The translations under genes were made by a program, and so were the position numbers. Of a stretch of DNA of 64,000 nucleotides, positions 43,216 through 54,847 are shown one piece after another (positions within the stretch are counted from its first letter, which is position 1; every line of letters starts with the position of its first letter). The notes beneath the pieces were generated by a model, which worked only from the letters and a program-made list of their open reading frames with translations, made no database searches and was not told the DNA's origin. Where the stretch lies: the NCBI RefSeq assembly GCF_035046485.1, contig NC_085138.1, positions 5,641,409-5,705,408 on the forward strand, in the 5' to 3' direction. The DNA comes from Aedes albopictus (lineage: Eukaryota; Arthropoda; Insecta; Diptera; Culicidae).

Positions 43216-43319
43216 CAACAATCTGTCATAATACCGATGAATACTATTTTCAAACAGCAGTATTTCAAAATCACTCACCTAATGATTGCTTAATAGCACA
43301 ACACAAGGCACAACACATA

Positions 43320-43510
43320 AGGTACACCGGGGCAAGTTGAAACGGGTAGGGCAAGATGAAACGTAAAATTTTGAAATAGATTTCAATACAATTTGGAAAT
43401 TTTCTTCGATAAAAGATTGCTTGAATCAATTTTTTATCATCATTAAAAAACATTATGTTTACCCGCTGTTTCATCTTGCCCCACCCGTTTCAAATTGCCC
43501 CGGTGTACCT
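43320..43510. mobile_element. 191-bp TA-flanked MITE (AGGTACACCGGGGCAA ends)
   Basis: The inverted ends continue through TTGAAACGGGT and GGGCAAGATGAAAC. TA lies at 43318-43319 and 43511-43512. A relative of the CACAGACAAACAG family begins at the right border. Confidence 0.75.
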
Positions 43511-43512
43511 TA

Positions 43513-43645
43513 GACAAACAGATATCTCACATTACTTATTCTCCAGCGTTCATCTTTTAAACGATAGATTCAAGTATTCGTAGGTCTACAAAATTGAGCA
43601 CCGGTAGTGATTGCAGCCGTGACCTGATTCTGATCGTAATTTGCT
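43513..43645 (+). mobile_element. partial MITE of the CACAGACAAACAGACGT family
   Basis: The terminus TAGACAAACAGATATCTCAC and the following sequence (TTCATCTTTTAAACGATAGA and onward) parallel the right arm of the complete copy at 56314-56562 and the fragment at 48414. The other end is missing. Confidence 0.45.
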
Positions 43646-43834
43646 CTGACTGCTACCTTTGTTTATAAACCACGGAGGCTTTTTGAAGGGGAGTGGGGGA
43701 AGAGGTGTAAGTATATGAAAATATTTTAACAATTTGCCTCCATATCACCCGGTTTACGGCTGCTGTCTTCCAGTCTAGGACGTGTTTCACGTTCAGCCGA
43801 TAAGTTAAAAAAGACTTATTGTGGCTGCTGTAGT

Positions 43835-45125
43835 TCATGCCTTTTCACATTCTCCTAATTCGTGGCTAACACTGCAGGGTTGTTGGCCAGCATTCTCACA
43901 AGATGTACTGCTCACTATACCGTATACAACCAGTTCTGCCCGTCTTAAAGATGCTGGGTTTGCCGTAGAGTTCATGTGAGCTCGTGGTCCATGTCTTGCC
44001 ACGCTACCCATTGTTCTTCTGTATAAAACTTTGTACGAGTTCATTACTTTGACGCTTTACAAATGTGTTTAATGGAAATGAACTCATTTCCATGGCCACC
44101 TAGAAAACACGGCTCCGCTCAAAAGTCAAACGAGTGGATACGTGCATTGGTCCATATCATAAAAGATTATCCTTAGCACACGTCACTCGAACACTCCGAG
44201 TGATCTTGAATACTCCGGATTCCCATTGAGCATCCCCGGTCTCGGGGTTCGCTGCAAATTACGTCAAGCCAAAATCATCCATTTTGAACCTAATCATCTC
44301 TTCCTTTCTGTGTCATACTTTTTTGTATGATACTTCTGAATTTATTTGTAAGGGTTCGCTCTCATCCCTAGAAATATGACGTCATTTATGGGCGTTCCTT
44401 TATATGCAATGTGCATGTGTAAGTTTTGTATATTGGGTGTGATGCTGTTTTGTTTAGTCTCAATTTCTTCTGAAGTCAGCTGTTTGCAGGGATTCTGATG
44501 GGAACTCATGTACCAACTCGAATCACTGGTTATTTTCTACGACTACCTGGATTTAGATCGAAGACAATTTAAGGATGGCATGCACTTTTGTGATTACTGT
44601 AACATTCTTATTGTAGATAAAACAGATTATCCTTTGATTTTACTCGTCCGATGACTGCTTAGTAACCCAGAACTTGGCTATTCGCTACTTGGCTACTTCG
44701 TTTAGCATGGACATATTTTAGTCCACTCTTGCATTGACATAGCCATTTATGTCGTTATCTTTGACACTCGCACCAACATTATCCGAGCTATCCAGGTGTT
44801 CGTAGAATTACTGCTGCCACCTTTCAATCAGCACACGTTTATCCATCAAAGATACGTCCGTTGTTACAATTGTCTCACGTTGCAATGCCTTTCCCATCCT
44901 AAGTGGTATGATCAGACTCAGTTTCCGGCCTATCTGAGCGTTCAAGTCTCCTATAATGGTAATGACGTCATGGCTTGAGCAGTGAACGCGTACTTCGGAT
45001 ATGCTTGAGTTCCTGAATCAGCCCTCGATTTTCAGCTGGAATCTGCACATTCTTTCATCGATCGAGAACCAACCGATCACGTGCAGCTACGCCAACTCGA
45101 TAAAAGCTTTCCCAGTCTACAAGCC
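43835..45125 (-). pseudogene. decayed RTE-like non-LTR retrotransposon fragments
   Basis: On the minus strand 44926-44965 translates to DVITIIGDLNAQIGR, like the endonuclease GDxNA motif of RTE-type elements. The region 44792-44822 gives RWQQ-stop-FYEHL, like the linker before the RT. The region 43885-43985 gives ELYGKPSIF and, in another frame, RMLANNPAV, like the C-terminal tail. The RT core is absent and frames are broken by stops and shifts. Sequence between 44100 and 44780 is unassigned. Confidence 0.5.
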
Positions 45126-45129
45126 ATAT

Positions 45130-46666
45130 CATAGTTTTAGCTGCAGTGTAAAATATCATTTAGCCTTCCTAATGCATCACGTTGGCAGCAACTCGCTAAC
45201 GTAGTGCACGGTGTGGGTCAAAAATGTCCCTAATACACAAGGAGGGTTAACATGGGTAGCATGGGCAATGATAACCAAGCGTCTCCATTTGTTCTAAATC
45301 TCCTGAAATTACGTAAAATATACTTTAATACAACCAAAACCTGCGCTGCCTCAACTCTTATATAACGTGTGTGTTGCTTGGGCTATATCAATGCATTGGA
45401 AATATGGTAAACAGGATGTCCTGGGCGTTAGTAAATAGCGCCCACTGTCAAATGCGAAAACATCAACACTTTTTTGTTTAACGTTAATTTTAATTAGTTG
45501 ATCAATTTTTCGATTATTTTTTTTCCACCTCTAATGATCATAAAACACTTCCAAACTCGCATTAATATTAATGTACGAGAAGAGGAGAATGCGATTAGTT
45601 GAATAAAGCAACCCAACAAACACGCAATGTGAAGATGAATTTCGTGTGTGGCTCACAACATTAAACAAAAGCAGCGTTTATTGATTACACGCTCGTTTCA
45701 ATTTACACGAATGTGAGTATAAGGCAGTTAGATGTTTGCTACGATAAAATTCATTGATGCCAGGGGCCTGGTAAAATCACTGATTGTCTGCAGCATGGAG
45801 CTTGCTAACAAGTTTGCGTGCAAGAAATTGTTTCATAAAAAATCCAATAAAATGAAATGGAAATTTGAACGTTCTAATATTTACGACAAGTGTAGTCTTC
45901 GAAACTCATATACAACCAAATGGTGTCTTATTAGAAATGCAATAAATAACACTGGCTAAATTGTATAGGGGAATGGAACCCATTTTCATCCTATTCAAAA
46001 CGAGACCAATGAGCAGTATTTGTTTCATTTTTAATTTTTTTAATTTTTTTTTAGAAATGAGCAAGTATGACAACGAAAAGAATGGATACAATATGTGTCT
46101 AAATCGTCTGCTTTTAAAGTAGGATGAACATGGAACAATTCAAATCAAAATAATATTCATGAAGTCATCTAGAAGGTTTCAAAATAGAAGGATGTCTTAT
46201 GTAAACATATATGGACACCGTTCACCACCGGACCGGGCCTTAAAATCACCGATTCCAGTAGAATAGGGTATTTTTTCGTCGATAACAAATTCATGTTTTT
46301 TGCGACCCCATACATTTTTCAAGAACTTTGGGTCTCGAGGGGGACCACTGAGCCTTAAGATACGGACTTCAAAATTTGGCATGATGGTTTTTTAGGTAAA
46401 ACGATCGTTTTGCAAAATTGAACTTTTAACATTTCCAACTTTTGCAAAATTAGGGACGGCCTAATGAGCAACAGCATAGATGTAATGGAGAAGTGCCTGA
46501 TAAAATCTAGTAGGTATTCTTGAGTCTTTCAAGTTATTACACTAGGATTATTTCCAAGGTGTTAAGAGAATGAAAAGCCTAGTGGAAGAACTTGAAAGAG
46601 TCCTACAAAAATCGTTGTAAACTTCTCAAAAGCAATCAAATGTAGAAAATTAAAAAAATCAAAAAA
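45130..46666. other. no recognised feature
   Basis: AT-rich spacer. Frames at 45732-45959 and 46197-46382 lack recognisable domains. Confidence 0.4.
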
Positions 46667-46790
46667 TCTATATATAAATGAGTTTGAAGTCCATTTGAGG
46701 CAACAAAACTCACGAACGGATGAACCTATCAGCATGACTCTTGCACGCTTCGATTCGTCTGCATGGTGGCTGTGTTTATAAGTAGAAAAA
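46667..46790 (+). mobile_element. possible Helitron 5' end
   Basis: TCTATATATAAATGAG follows an A, as Helitron 5' ends (TC, inserted between A and T) often do. It is followed by CACGAACGGATGAACC, a phrase I associate with insect Helitron leaders. No 3' hairpin-CTRR end was found, so the extent is unknown. Confidence 0.3.
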
Positions 46791-47279
46791 GTTAAGAAAA
46801 TCAACTAAAAAAAGTAAAAAAAAAAATAATGAAGTAGTGATTTTTCATGAGCTGGGAAGAAAATCAACACAATCTAATTTTAACCAATCTAGAGTGCGGT
46901 GCATCAATGACCTCAGTTGTCAAAAACCACATTTTGGCAAGACAGGGTTTGCTGACAAAGCTAGTAATGTTATAATAATCGAACAAACTTATGCTGCAAC
47001 CTTTGTTTGTCTGTGCATAATCATGTTTGATTGAATACGAGATAATAAGACGTTTTTTTTGCGTGATTTTGAAATACGTTGCATGAATTTTCGGAGATTT
47101 CTCTCTCTTGATTACAATTCCCACAGACAAGGGATCGTCCATACGTCACGCATTGGCAGGGTAGGGATGGTTCAGCAAAGTTTTAAGAGTCGACCCATAC
47201 AAAAATTTCTGGTGATGTTACACAAAAAGTCTGACGTTTTTACGCACACATCTAACTCTGTTTAATCCCTATGGATAGT
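46791..47279. other. no recognised feature
   Basis: AT-rich sequence; open frames on both strands (46837-47034, 46864-47142) overlap each other and lack domains. Confidence 0.4.
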
Positions 47280-47470
47280 CTTCATTACAGTTAGTTCAAA
47301 AACTCTGCTATTCGAAAGTCGTTAACCCGCAGCGATCGCATCGTTGTTGCTCCTGTTTGGCATTTGCCCACTACCGCCACCAAGCCACTTTGCAAAACAT
47401 AGCATGACTCGCATTATTCGAAAATTTTGTTTATGATGATGATTTCAACTGATACATCTGTTTGTCTGTG
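47280..47470 (-). mobile_element. truncated MITE of the CACAGACAAACAGACGT family
   Basis: On the minus strand, CACAGACAAACAGATGTATCA at the right border is followed by sequence matching the left arm of 56314-56562 (shared GGTGG, CAAACAGGAGCAA and ACGATG). The distal end is not clear. Confidence 0.55.
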
Positions 47471-47640
47471 ATACTTCTTTCCTCAGATATTACCCTTTGC
47501 CTCAGAGATCTTTTTTTCTGTCTCATTGATGCTATTCAAAATAATTGTGTACTTGATTTCCAATATATGTTTCAATTTATGAAAACTGTTATCATTTTAT
47601 CATCATTTTCAGTAAATCAGTTGAAGATCTACTATTACAT

Positions 47641-47935
47641 TCACACTTAAATTAAATCGCCGACCTCAGCAAACGGATTGCCGAGAATCCAACAGCCGAG
47701 AATCCGGTAATAATTTTGACTGAATCTCGGTAAAAGTTTTACCGAGATGTCGTTAAAACTTTGCCGAGATCTCGGTAATCCAACTTTTTACCGAGATCTC
47801 GGCAGAGTGCACCGAGACTCGGTAATGGTTTACCGAAATCTCGGTAAAAATTTTACCGAGAATCAGTAAATATTTTACCGAGATATCAGCTGTTGGTAAA
47901 CCGTTTACCGAGATCAATTTCTGAATTTAAGTGTG
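47641..47935. mobile_element. 295-bp element of TTACCGAGATCTCGGTAA palindromes
   Basis: The ends are CACACTTAAATT in inverted orientation. The body holds about ten copies or variants of TTACCGAGATCTCGGTAA, itself a palindrome, spaced 20-35 bp. No coding capacity. It is flanked on the right by TTAAT and on the left by CATT. Confidence 0.7.
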
Positions 47936-48413
47936 TTAATGACAATACAATGCATTATGACATTAAATGAAAAGAAAAATAACATAAAAAACTACCGTGA
48001 ATATGTGCTAGTATGTGGGGTCAAATTTATTTATCAGTGCCAGTGGGGTGAAATTGTTCACTCGGGTAACAAATGGTCATAAACGTCTTACCTCATCTAG
48101 CTCATAGATGTCTAAAGTTGAGTGTGGACTTCCAAAATTCTAGAAAATAGTTTGTCTAGCTTTATTTTGTAAGGATTTTCAAAGTGTTTCTTCCTTATAC
48201 AAAATTATCGAGACAGGCAAAATTTTTACTTTTCAAAAAAAAAAAAAGATCAACTAGATTACGAAAACTGCATGGACCATTCTCAATAGTTCACTGTAAG
48301 TTGATCAACTAGTTGTCCAACAATGATATAATTTAGGAAGGATAGGACTATTCTACATGACGTTTGAAAGAATCTTATAAAAGGCATATGGGATAGTTAA
48401 CTTTACTGCCACC

Positions 48414-48530
48414 GCAGACAAACAGGCGTCTCACTCTACTCATTTCCCATCGTTTCTCTTTTTAATGAATAATTCGAATATACGTTAGTTCGCCAATCAC
48501 TCGCTCACAGCTGTGGTTAAACTGTTATAT
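48414..48530 (+). mobile_element. partial MITE of the CACAGACAAACAGACGT family
   Basis: The end GCAGACAAACAGGCGTCTCA and next 50 bp match the right arm of 56314-56562 (CTCACTCTACTCA, CCATCGTT). Only one terminus is present. Confidence 0.5.
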
Positions 48531-48712
48531 CTCTGGATTCAATGAACCAAATGCAATGAAATTTGATCGTTTTTGAGCAATATAATTAACTTTGAAAAAC
48601 GTTTGATTTTACTCAAAATTGTTAACACGGAGAAAATATTGCGATTAGATTATTTTTTTTTATACATAACTTAATCAGCTAAAACTTCAAAATCGTTTCA
48701 AAATTCAAGATG

Positions 48713-48740
48713 ATAATTATTATTATTATTATTATTATTT
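48713..48740. repeat. ATT microsatellite
   Basis: About nine consecutive TTA/ATT triplets. Confidence 0.9.
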
Positions 48741-48937
48741 ATCCATCGGGCGATCGTGCTGTTGTATTTTGTACATCAGGTTGGAAAAATCTCGCTTTTA
48801 GTACTCAGCATTAGCTTGGTGCTGGCGGTGGTGGTCAACCGAGTTATGGAAGGTTGAAGGGTTTGGTGGAAGGTTATGAGCCATGAATGCTCAGAATTTC
48901 ATTGCATTCGGATCATTGAATCCGGAGATACATATAA

Positions 48938-49857
48938 CCCAAGTAACCGAAAGTTCAGCTTCCCATGACAAAATGCACTTTCTAGTTCCGCGAAGTTCAG
49001 ATAAAGTTCAAAATAGAACTTTCTGGCTGCTTAAGAGGCTAACGGTGGGCCTTGCTGGAACTTCTGTCACAAGTTCCGGTAAGGCTCAATGTTAGCCTCT
49101 TAAGCAGTCAGAAAGTTCCATTTTGAACTTTATCTGAACTTCGCGGAACTTTAAAGCTGCTTAAGATGCTACTCGGAACTTTTTCGGAACTTTCAAGTTC
49201 ATAGAAGTTCAGTTCAGTAGCATTGTGTTTCAATTAAGAATTAATTTATTTCTTTTACAGAAAACAACTGTTTAAGCATACACCAATAAAAGACAAATAT
49301 GAATTTATCAAATCAATTGATACTAGGGTTGTGCATAAAAAAAATTGCCGCCCATCGGATTCGAACCGGTAGTCGCTGCGTGAGAACCCTACGCTCTACC
49401 ACAGTTGTAATTGAGTGAACAGCAGGTAGAGTCTGAGTTGAATCGATTTTCTGTCGGCAGCTAGTTTTGCACATTTGTACAGTAGCGAAATTAGCTTGAC
49501 TTTGTCAAGTGTCTTCGGCAGCGCAGCGGTAAGTCGGCAAGCTATCACGCAGGAGGATCCAGTTCAAATCTACATAGCAGCGACATGTATGAAAATTTAA
49601 TTATCAGAAGCAATTTCCAGACATGATTCACAAACCCACCAACAGGGTTGTGATTCTGAATAACACATTTTTGTTTCTGCAAGAATTTTGTCAAAGTTCT
49701 GTCAGAAGCTGCTTAGAAGGCTATCCAGCGTGCTTATGTGAACTTTCAAGTTCCAAAATTACTTAAAAATGAAGCTGCTTAGAAGGCTGATGAGCAATCT
49801 CGAACAAGTTGATTAGCTGTTAAAGTACCCTTTTATCTGAACTTTTGGTTACTTGGG
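48938..49857. mobile_element. 920-bp TIR element with a tRNA-like centre
   Basis: The inverted ends are CCCAAGTAACC(G/A)AAAGTTCAG. Both arms carry repeated AAGTTC, GAACTTT and GGCTGCTTAAGAGGCTA motifs in inverted pairs, so the element is strongly self-complementary. The tRNA-like block at about 49348-49420 is centred on the midpoint (49398). AA flanks both sides. No transposase is seen. Confidence 0.75.
49348..49420 (-). repeat. tRNA-like segment with exact B box at the centre of a TIR element
   Basis: On the minus strand the block has TGTGGTAGAGCGTAGGG, a GCGT...ACGC anticodon-like stem and an exact B box, GGTTCGAATCC, then GATGGGCGGC. The acceptor ends do not pair, so it is not a functional tRNA. 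A Pol III terminator-like T run (on minus) follows directly. Confidence 0.65.
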
Positions 49858-51830
49858 AACAGTTCAAAGTTAGCTATCGGATAGTTATGCCTTTTACTAA
49901 TACCTTTTTAACTTCATGCAGAATAGTTCGATATTCCCCAAATTTGTACTATTGATAGACAACTAGATAGGTAATAAACTTACAGTGAACATTTGAGATT
50001 TTTTTTTATTTCGATTCGATTTTTTGATTTTTTGAGAAGATACAGCTAGTTGGCCATTTGTGTGTTTTGTGTTGTTGATTGATTTGAAACTTATTATTAC
50101 GAGGTCAAGTTTAAAGGGGCTTCAATATAACTCGTAGATACACTTGAAAATGGTCAGATGATAAACATTTATTTGTGTTACCTGTTTCTTTTTCTATGCG
50201 AAACATGTGCGATTCCCTTTACCCTTTGTAACTTATTCCTAGAATGGGTTGAGTTCCTAATGAATCTTATATTTCAAAAACTAAAAACTAAACATTACAA
50301 AAAATGGATGCTTGGGGATTTGATGGGATTAAAAGGAAGCGTATAATTTTCTAAAATGTCTCAGAAAATGTGTTTGTGTTGTTTAAGGTTCAATTGGCTA
50401 TTCGTACAAGTAACTTTACTTCAGAAATAAATATTTCTGAATGTATGGGCGCAAGTCCAAAGAAGATCTAGTGGATTGAACCAAACAATTCATTATTAAA
50501 AATAATCCTAAAATGATCTTTGAAGGCAGTTAAGCCCAAAAATGTAAAAATTTAATACATACAACAAAATCTATCGACTAGGCAGAACACATTGATAAAC
50601 GCGTAGATCAGACAACGCCCGGGCGGGTGCAATGAACCGTACCAAAGCGTACGAAGAAACCTGTTTGAACTTTCCATTTTCTTGTGTCTAATCATCATCT
50701 TGCTTGCTTCAGATTCATTCCAACTAACCTTACCTGCAGCGGGAGCAACCTCGTCAAAAGGCCTTGAAACTGGTCGCTCGGTGTAACACTTTCTATTTTA
50801 TTTGTGCCTTGATAATCCAGCCGTTTCCATTATCTCATGAATATGCATGCGGCGTTGGGGATGGATGGGAGTTAATCGGTGTCTATCTCCAGATGCTTCA
50901 TTTCCCATAATCGGTCTGTCTGTATAGTTTTTAAAACTAAATTAAATTGATAAACGAAAAAATGTGGTTTTTTTTGGGCCCCGACGCTCTGTCATAAAAA
51001 ATGCAAAAACGCCCCGTGGGGAACAGGTTTGGCTGGTTTTCACGATAACGGAATTCCGTGTGCCGGTCAAAAAGAAAGTTCACTTTCCATCCAACACACA
51101 AATATGTTTTTTGCTGTTTGGCTAAGTAGGCGGCTTTCTCGCATATTTTTTTTTTGCTCTGTTTGTCTGAATGCACGTGTCTGTATGATGTGCATCAAAG
51201 CAAAACACGACGAATAATTATTGTTTTCCGTTCCAAAGCCCAATTAACTCTTCGGCTGATAGTTTAATTAGTGCACGGTGAGTGCGGGCTTTTTTTTTTG
51301 TTTCACTGTACACCGGAGAGACTTTCGAGATGTTACATTTCCAGCAGCTTGGAAAAGCGTTTTTCTTGTAGACAGTTTGTTAGAAAGATGGTATTGTTCG
51401 AAGTCCAACACCCAAGGGTGTACATTTGCCGTAATTGGTCGATATCGTTGCGGAGCTGATCTACAACTGTTTCCATAGTGAAAAATTGAATACTTGGTCA
51501 AAGTAGGCTGAAGATTTTATGACACCTTTCAGTTTACACACGGTTAAATATATGGTACAACTAACGGTCACTGCTAACTTTGTTCTCTCTAATTCGTTTT
51601 TGTAACCTTGTAAATTTTCAGGTGATCCTGCCCAAAAAGTATAAAAGTTCAATTTTTATTTAAATTTTTCCATGTTGTATTTTACCCTACAAACCTTTCA
51701 TGAGTGAGAACTAACAGAACACTTTTCTGTTCTTTCAGTAGAAGGGCAATAATGGGTGGTACACTGGTACGTACCTGAAAATACTGTAGAAAATGATAGT
51801 CAAGTATAGTCTAGTTCACGACATACAATA
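49858..51830. other. no recognised gene
   Basis: About 2 kb, AT-rich. Overlapping frames on both strands at 50937-51501 have no recognisable domain and no splice support. Confidence 0.4.
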
Positions 51831-51960
51831 GTCCTGTACAACGACGCAGGTTGAACTTGCTCGAAGTTGCTGCATCTTGCTCTTACCCATTTGTCATCGA
51901 ACGGGTAAGAGCGGGATGCAGCAGCTTCGAGCAAGTTCAACCTACGTCGTTGATCAGGAC
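51831..51960. mobile_element. 130-bp snapback MITE
   Basis: The sequence is nearly one perfect hairpin: ends GTCCTG, then AACGACG(C/T)AGGTTGAACT, then GCTCTTACCC on both arms. TA lies at 51829-51830 and 51961-51962. Confidence 0.8.
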
Positions 51961-52139
51961 TAATATCACAAAGCAAGCTAGTTACTAATGTTAACATCAA
52001 TTTTGGATGTTAACATGTGACGTTGTTCTTGTCGTTCTTCTACGTTGGTCAAATTGCTGTGAAATACTAGATCATTTCGTTCACGCCTTTGAACGATTTG
52101 AATTACGTAATTAAAAAACTGTCAGATTTCCGTAATATA

Positions 52140-52358
52140 GGGTTTTGGTTCCTTTATTGAGCTTGTGGCTCCAATTTTCATCCTATTCAGAACAATGGAT
52201 TGAAGCGTTGCTGGTTTTGTTTCTCATTTTTGTATTTTTTGTTGAAAGTGAGCACGCACGCACGAAAACAAATATTACCAAATCAATCGGTACCGTAATC
52301 GCTGGTTTTCGAATAGGATGAATTTGGGAGCGTGAGATTACTAATGGCACTCAAACCC
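52140..52358. mobile_element. 219-bp TA-flanked MITE (GGGTTTTGG ends)
   Basis: The inverted ends start GGGTTT and include CATCCTATTC on both arms. TA lies at 52138-52139 and 52359-52360. A related CATCCTATTC fragment occurs near 45985-46000. Confidence 0.65.
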
Positions 52359-52360
52359 TA

Positions 52361-53054
52361 TTACCTTCTAAATGTTGTACATCGTGGTCTAGTCTAGTAT
52401 ACACTTGTCTACACATACAAAGTCATTCATTGAAAAAATCGACTTCTTCTATAATTTTTCTTGTAATTGTTGATGTTTGCAGTACGTCGGAAATGCATCA
52501 CAAGCATTAAAGTGACCAGGGCTACTGTGCAGCGTTATTGATTCTACAATAAAACCATTGAGTAGAAACATCTCGTACCAACTTGTACCAACCACTCGCA
52601 CAGCGGTTTCGCCATAGTTCATAAAACAAAAAAAAAAATGACCGCAATGAAATTGTAATATTATGAAACAATTTCTGCCTTCTGTTTGTTTTTTTTTCTG
52701 ATTTTTTGTATGGGAAAATTAAAAAATCGTCAAATATTGGGGGGGCAAACCTATGCTGACCCCTAAGTTGGCGCCTATGCTGACATAGATGCTTTTTCAA
52801 CAGGCCGGATAAAATATTTCCGCTTCCTAACCAATCGGACGTTCTTCTATAAAAGTTCCCTATAATCCTAAACAATGACAGCTGAGACCGTTTGTAATCA
52901 GTTTGGTGTCGTACTACATGAATATTGCAACAAAAGTTCAGTTGATTTGACGCCCAAATTGCCCAAATTGCCCGAATTACCCAAAGATATTTTGTTTATT
53001 TTTAGAAATTGTTTCATGATAGGCACCCTGATTACCCTGATAATTAATTTCAAT
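52361..53054. other. no recognised gene
   Basis: AT-rich sequence before the SINE target site. The frame at 52522-52875 (minus) has no domain. Confidence 0.4.
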
Positions 53055-53069
53055 AGTACTGGTGGAATA

Positions 53070-53350
53070 GGGCCCATATAGCCGAGGCGGTAAACGCACG
53101 GGTATTCAGCATGACCATGCTGAGGGTGACGGGTTCGATTCCCGGTCGGTCCAGGATCTTTTCGTAAAGGAAATTTCCTTGACTTCCTTGGGCATAGAGT
53201 ATCTTCGTGCCTGCCACACGATGTACACATGCAAAATGGTCATTGGCAGAAGAAGCTCTCAGTTAATAACTGCGGAAGCGCTCATAGAACACTAAGCTGA
53301 GAAGCAGGCTTTGTCCCAGTGAGGACGTTACGCCAAGAAGAAGAAGAAGA
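53070..53350 (+). mobile_element. full-length Feilai-like SINE with 15-bp target duplication
   Basis: AGTACTGGTGGAATA lies at 53055-53069 and 53351-53365. Between them is a complete unit: start GGGCCCATATAGCCGAGGCG, A box TAGCCGAGGCGG, exact B box GGTTCGATTCC, body AGGATCTTTTCGTAAAGGAA, the conserved AACTGCGGAAGCGCTCATAG block, and end GACGTTACGCC plus an AAG-repeat tail. It has no ORF, is transcribed by Pol III in known members, and depends on another element's machinery. Confidence 0.85.
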
Positions 53351-53365
53351 AGTACTGGTGGAATA

Positions 53366-54847
53366 TTTAGCAGGGATGAACATTGATCTATAGTTTCAAC
53401 AATGGGTTGTTCCTCAAAGCAGTTACGCGGTGTTTCCGGCAAAGTTTTTTGTAATGATCAGGGACATCAATTGCCAATGTTTGAGTAGTTCGTAGTTTAT
53501 CCGCATATGTGGCGCCAACATCTAACTTTTTAGTTTTACGTCCTAGAGACTTCGCGTCTTTATGAGAGTTGTTTATTTTAACAAAGTAAAAAACTTTTTC
53601 TTCTCCTTCGTCATAATTTCACAGGCTACTGGTCTGGACTTATTTTAAATATAAATTTCAATAGTCGAAGATCATTTTTTTGAGTTTTTTTTTGCGTTTT
53701 CACAAGAAACCATGTAAGTTTGGAATATTGACTGATGCAGATGTGCCAAATAATAACTTTCGGAGAGCAAGTTGGTGGAATATTACTATAAAAATTTAAG
53801 AAAAAAATTAAAAAATCGAAAAAATAGTGTATTTGTAATTGTTATATCTTACAAAGCGCAAAAAACGCAACCTGAAATTTTTAACTAATATAAATCAGTA
53901 CTAGGCAATCATACTGTCAAAAATTAGGAGCGGTATGTTTTGATATTTTTGGGATATTTGACCATTTGTAATTTTATTAACGGTGGTGCCAGCGTCTAAC
54001 TTTTGACCGTGACACTATAGAGAATTTGTTTTTCTGAGAAAGTTATTTGTTTTGACGAAATAAACAACTCTTTCATAGACGTCCACGTTATTGACCGATG
54101 TAGTTTATTCTGAACATATACTCTACATAAACATCAATAATACTTTTCTTATTTATAATAACCCGAAAACAGTAGGCCATGGAATTTCGACGTCTATGAA
54201 ACAGTTGTTTATATTGTCAAAACAAACAACCGTAAAGCACTAGTTGCAGTTGGAACAGCAAGACTTTCATTCAAAATTGGTCTCAAATGTAAGGTTTTTT
54301 TTCCAAATCAATGGTTTGATTTGGAAAGAACCTTACATAAATATCTTAGCACGTTGGATTGATTATATTTCAAATGCTGACATATTTGAGGCGATATAGC
54401 ATACATTGAATAATATCATAATTTTAAACATTGGCATTAAACCAGAAACACGGCATACCAACAACAAACTGCGGGCGCCAGGTCCATTTTCGAAATATTT
54501 GGTTGATCTAGGTAGCTATGTCTGGAAAAGTATGGATCGCGTGAAAAACCTTACAAATTCCGAAAAAAACCTTACAAATCCCGAAAACAAATGTTTGGAT
54601 CATCCAGACTTTTGTAAAATAAGACCTCAAAAATCTGGATAAATCCAGATACATCTGGTTGCCAACGCTGCCCTCAGCGATCTGATCGCAACAAACGGAT
54701 TTCATTTTCGACCAATCCAGCGACTGGCCTCCGTCTGACAGCAAATTGACCTCAAAATGGTTGAGCTATGTCGGGAATCAAAATATATATGTCACCTATG
54801 GTCACGAACTCTGACAAACATTACAATCGATGTCATCCTCTTATGTA
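53366..54847. repeat. AT-rich spacer with two hairpins
   Basis: Inverted repeats at 54048-54090 and 54188-54232 (TTGTTTTGAC, AAACAACT, CATAGACGT) suggest a decayed foldback repeat. A compact hairpin lies at 54287-54338 (ATGTAAGG...CCTTACAT with CCAAATCAA/TTGATTTGG). No gene is recognised. Confidence 0.5.

Noticed and set aside
43835..44044. Small minus-strand protein of 69 residues
   Set aside because: Better explained as a decayed C-terminal piece of an RTE-like element.
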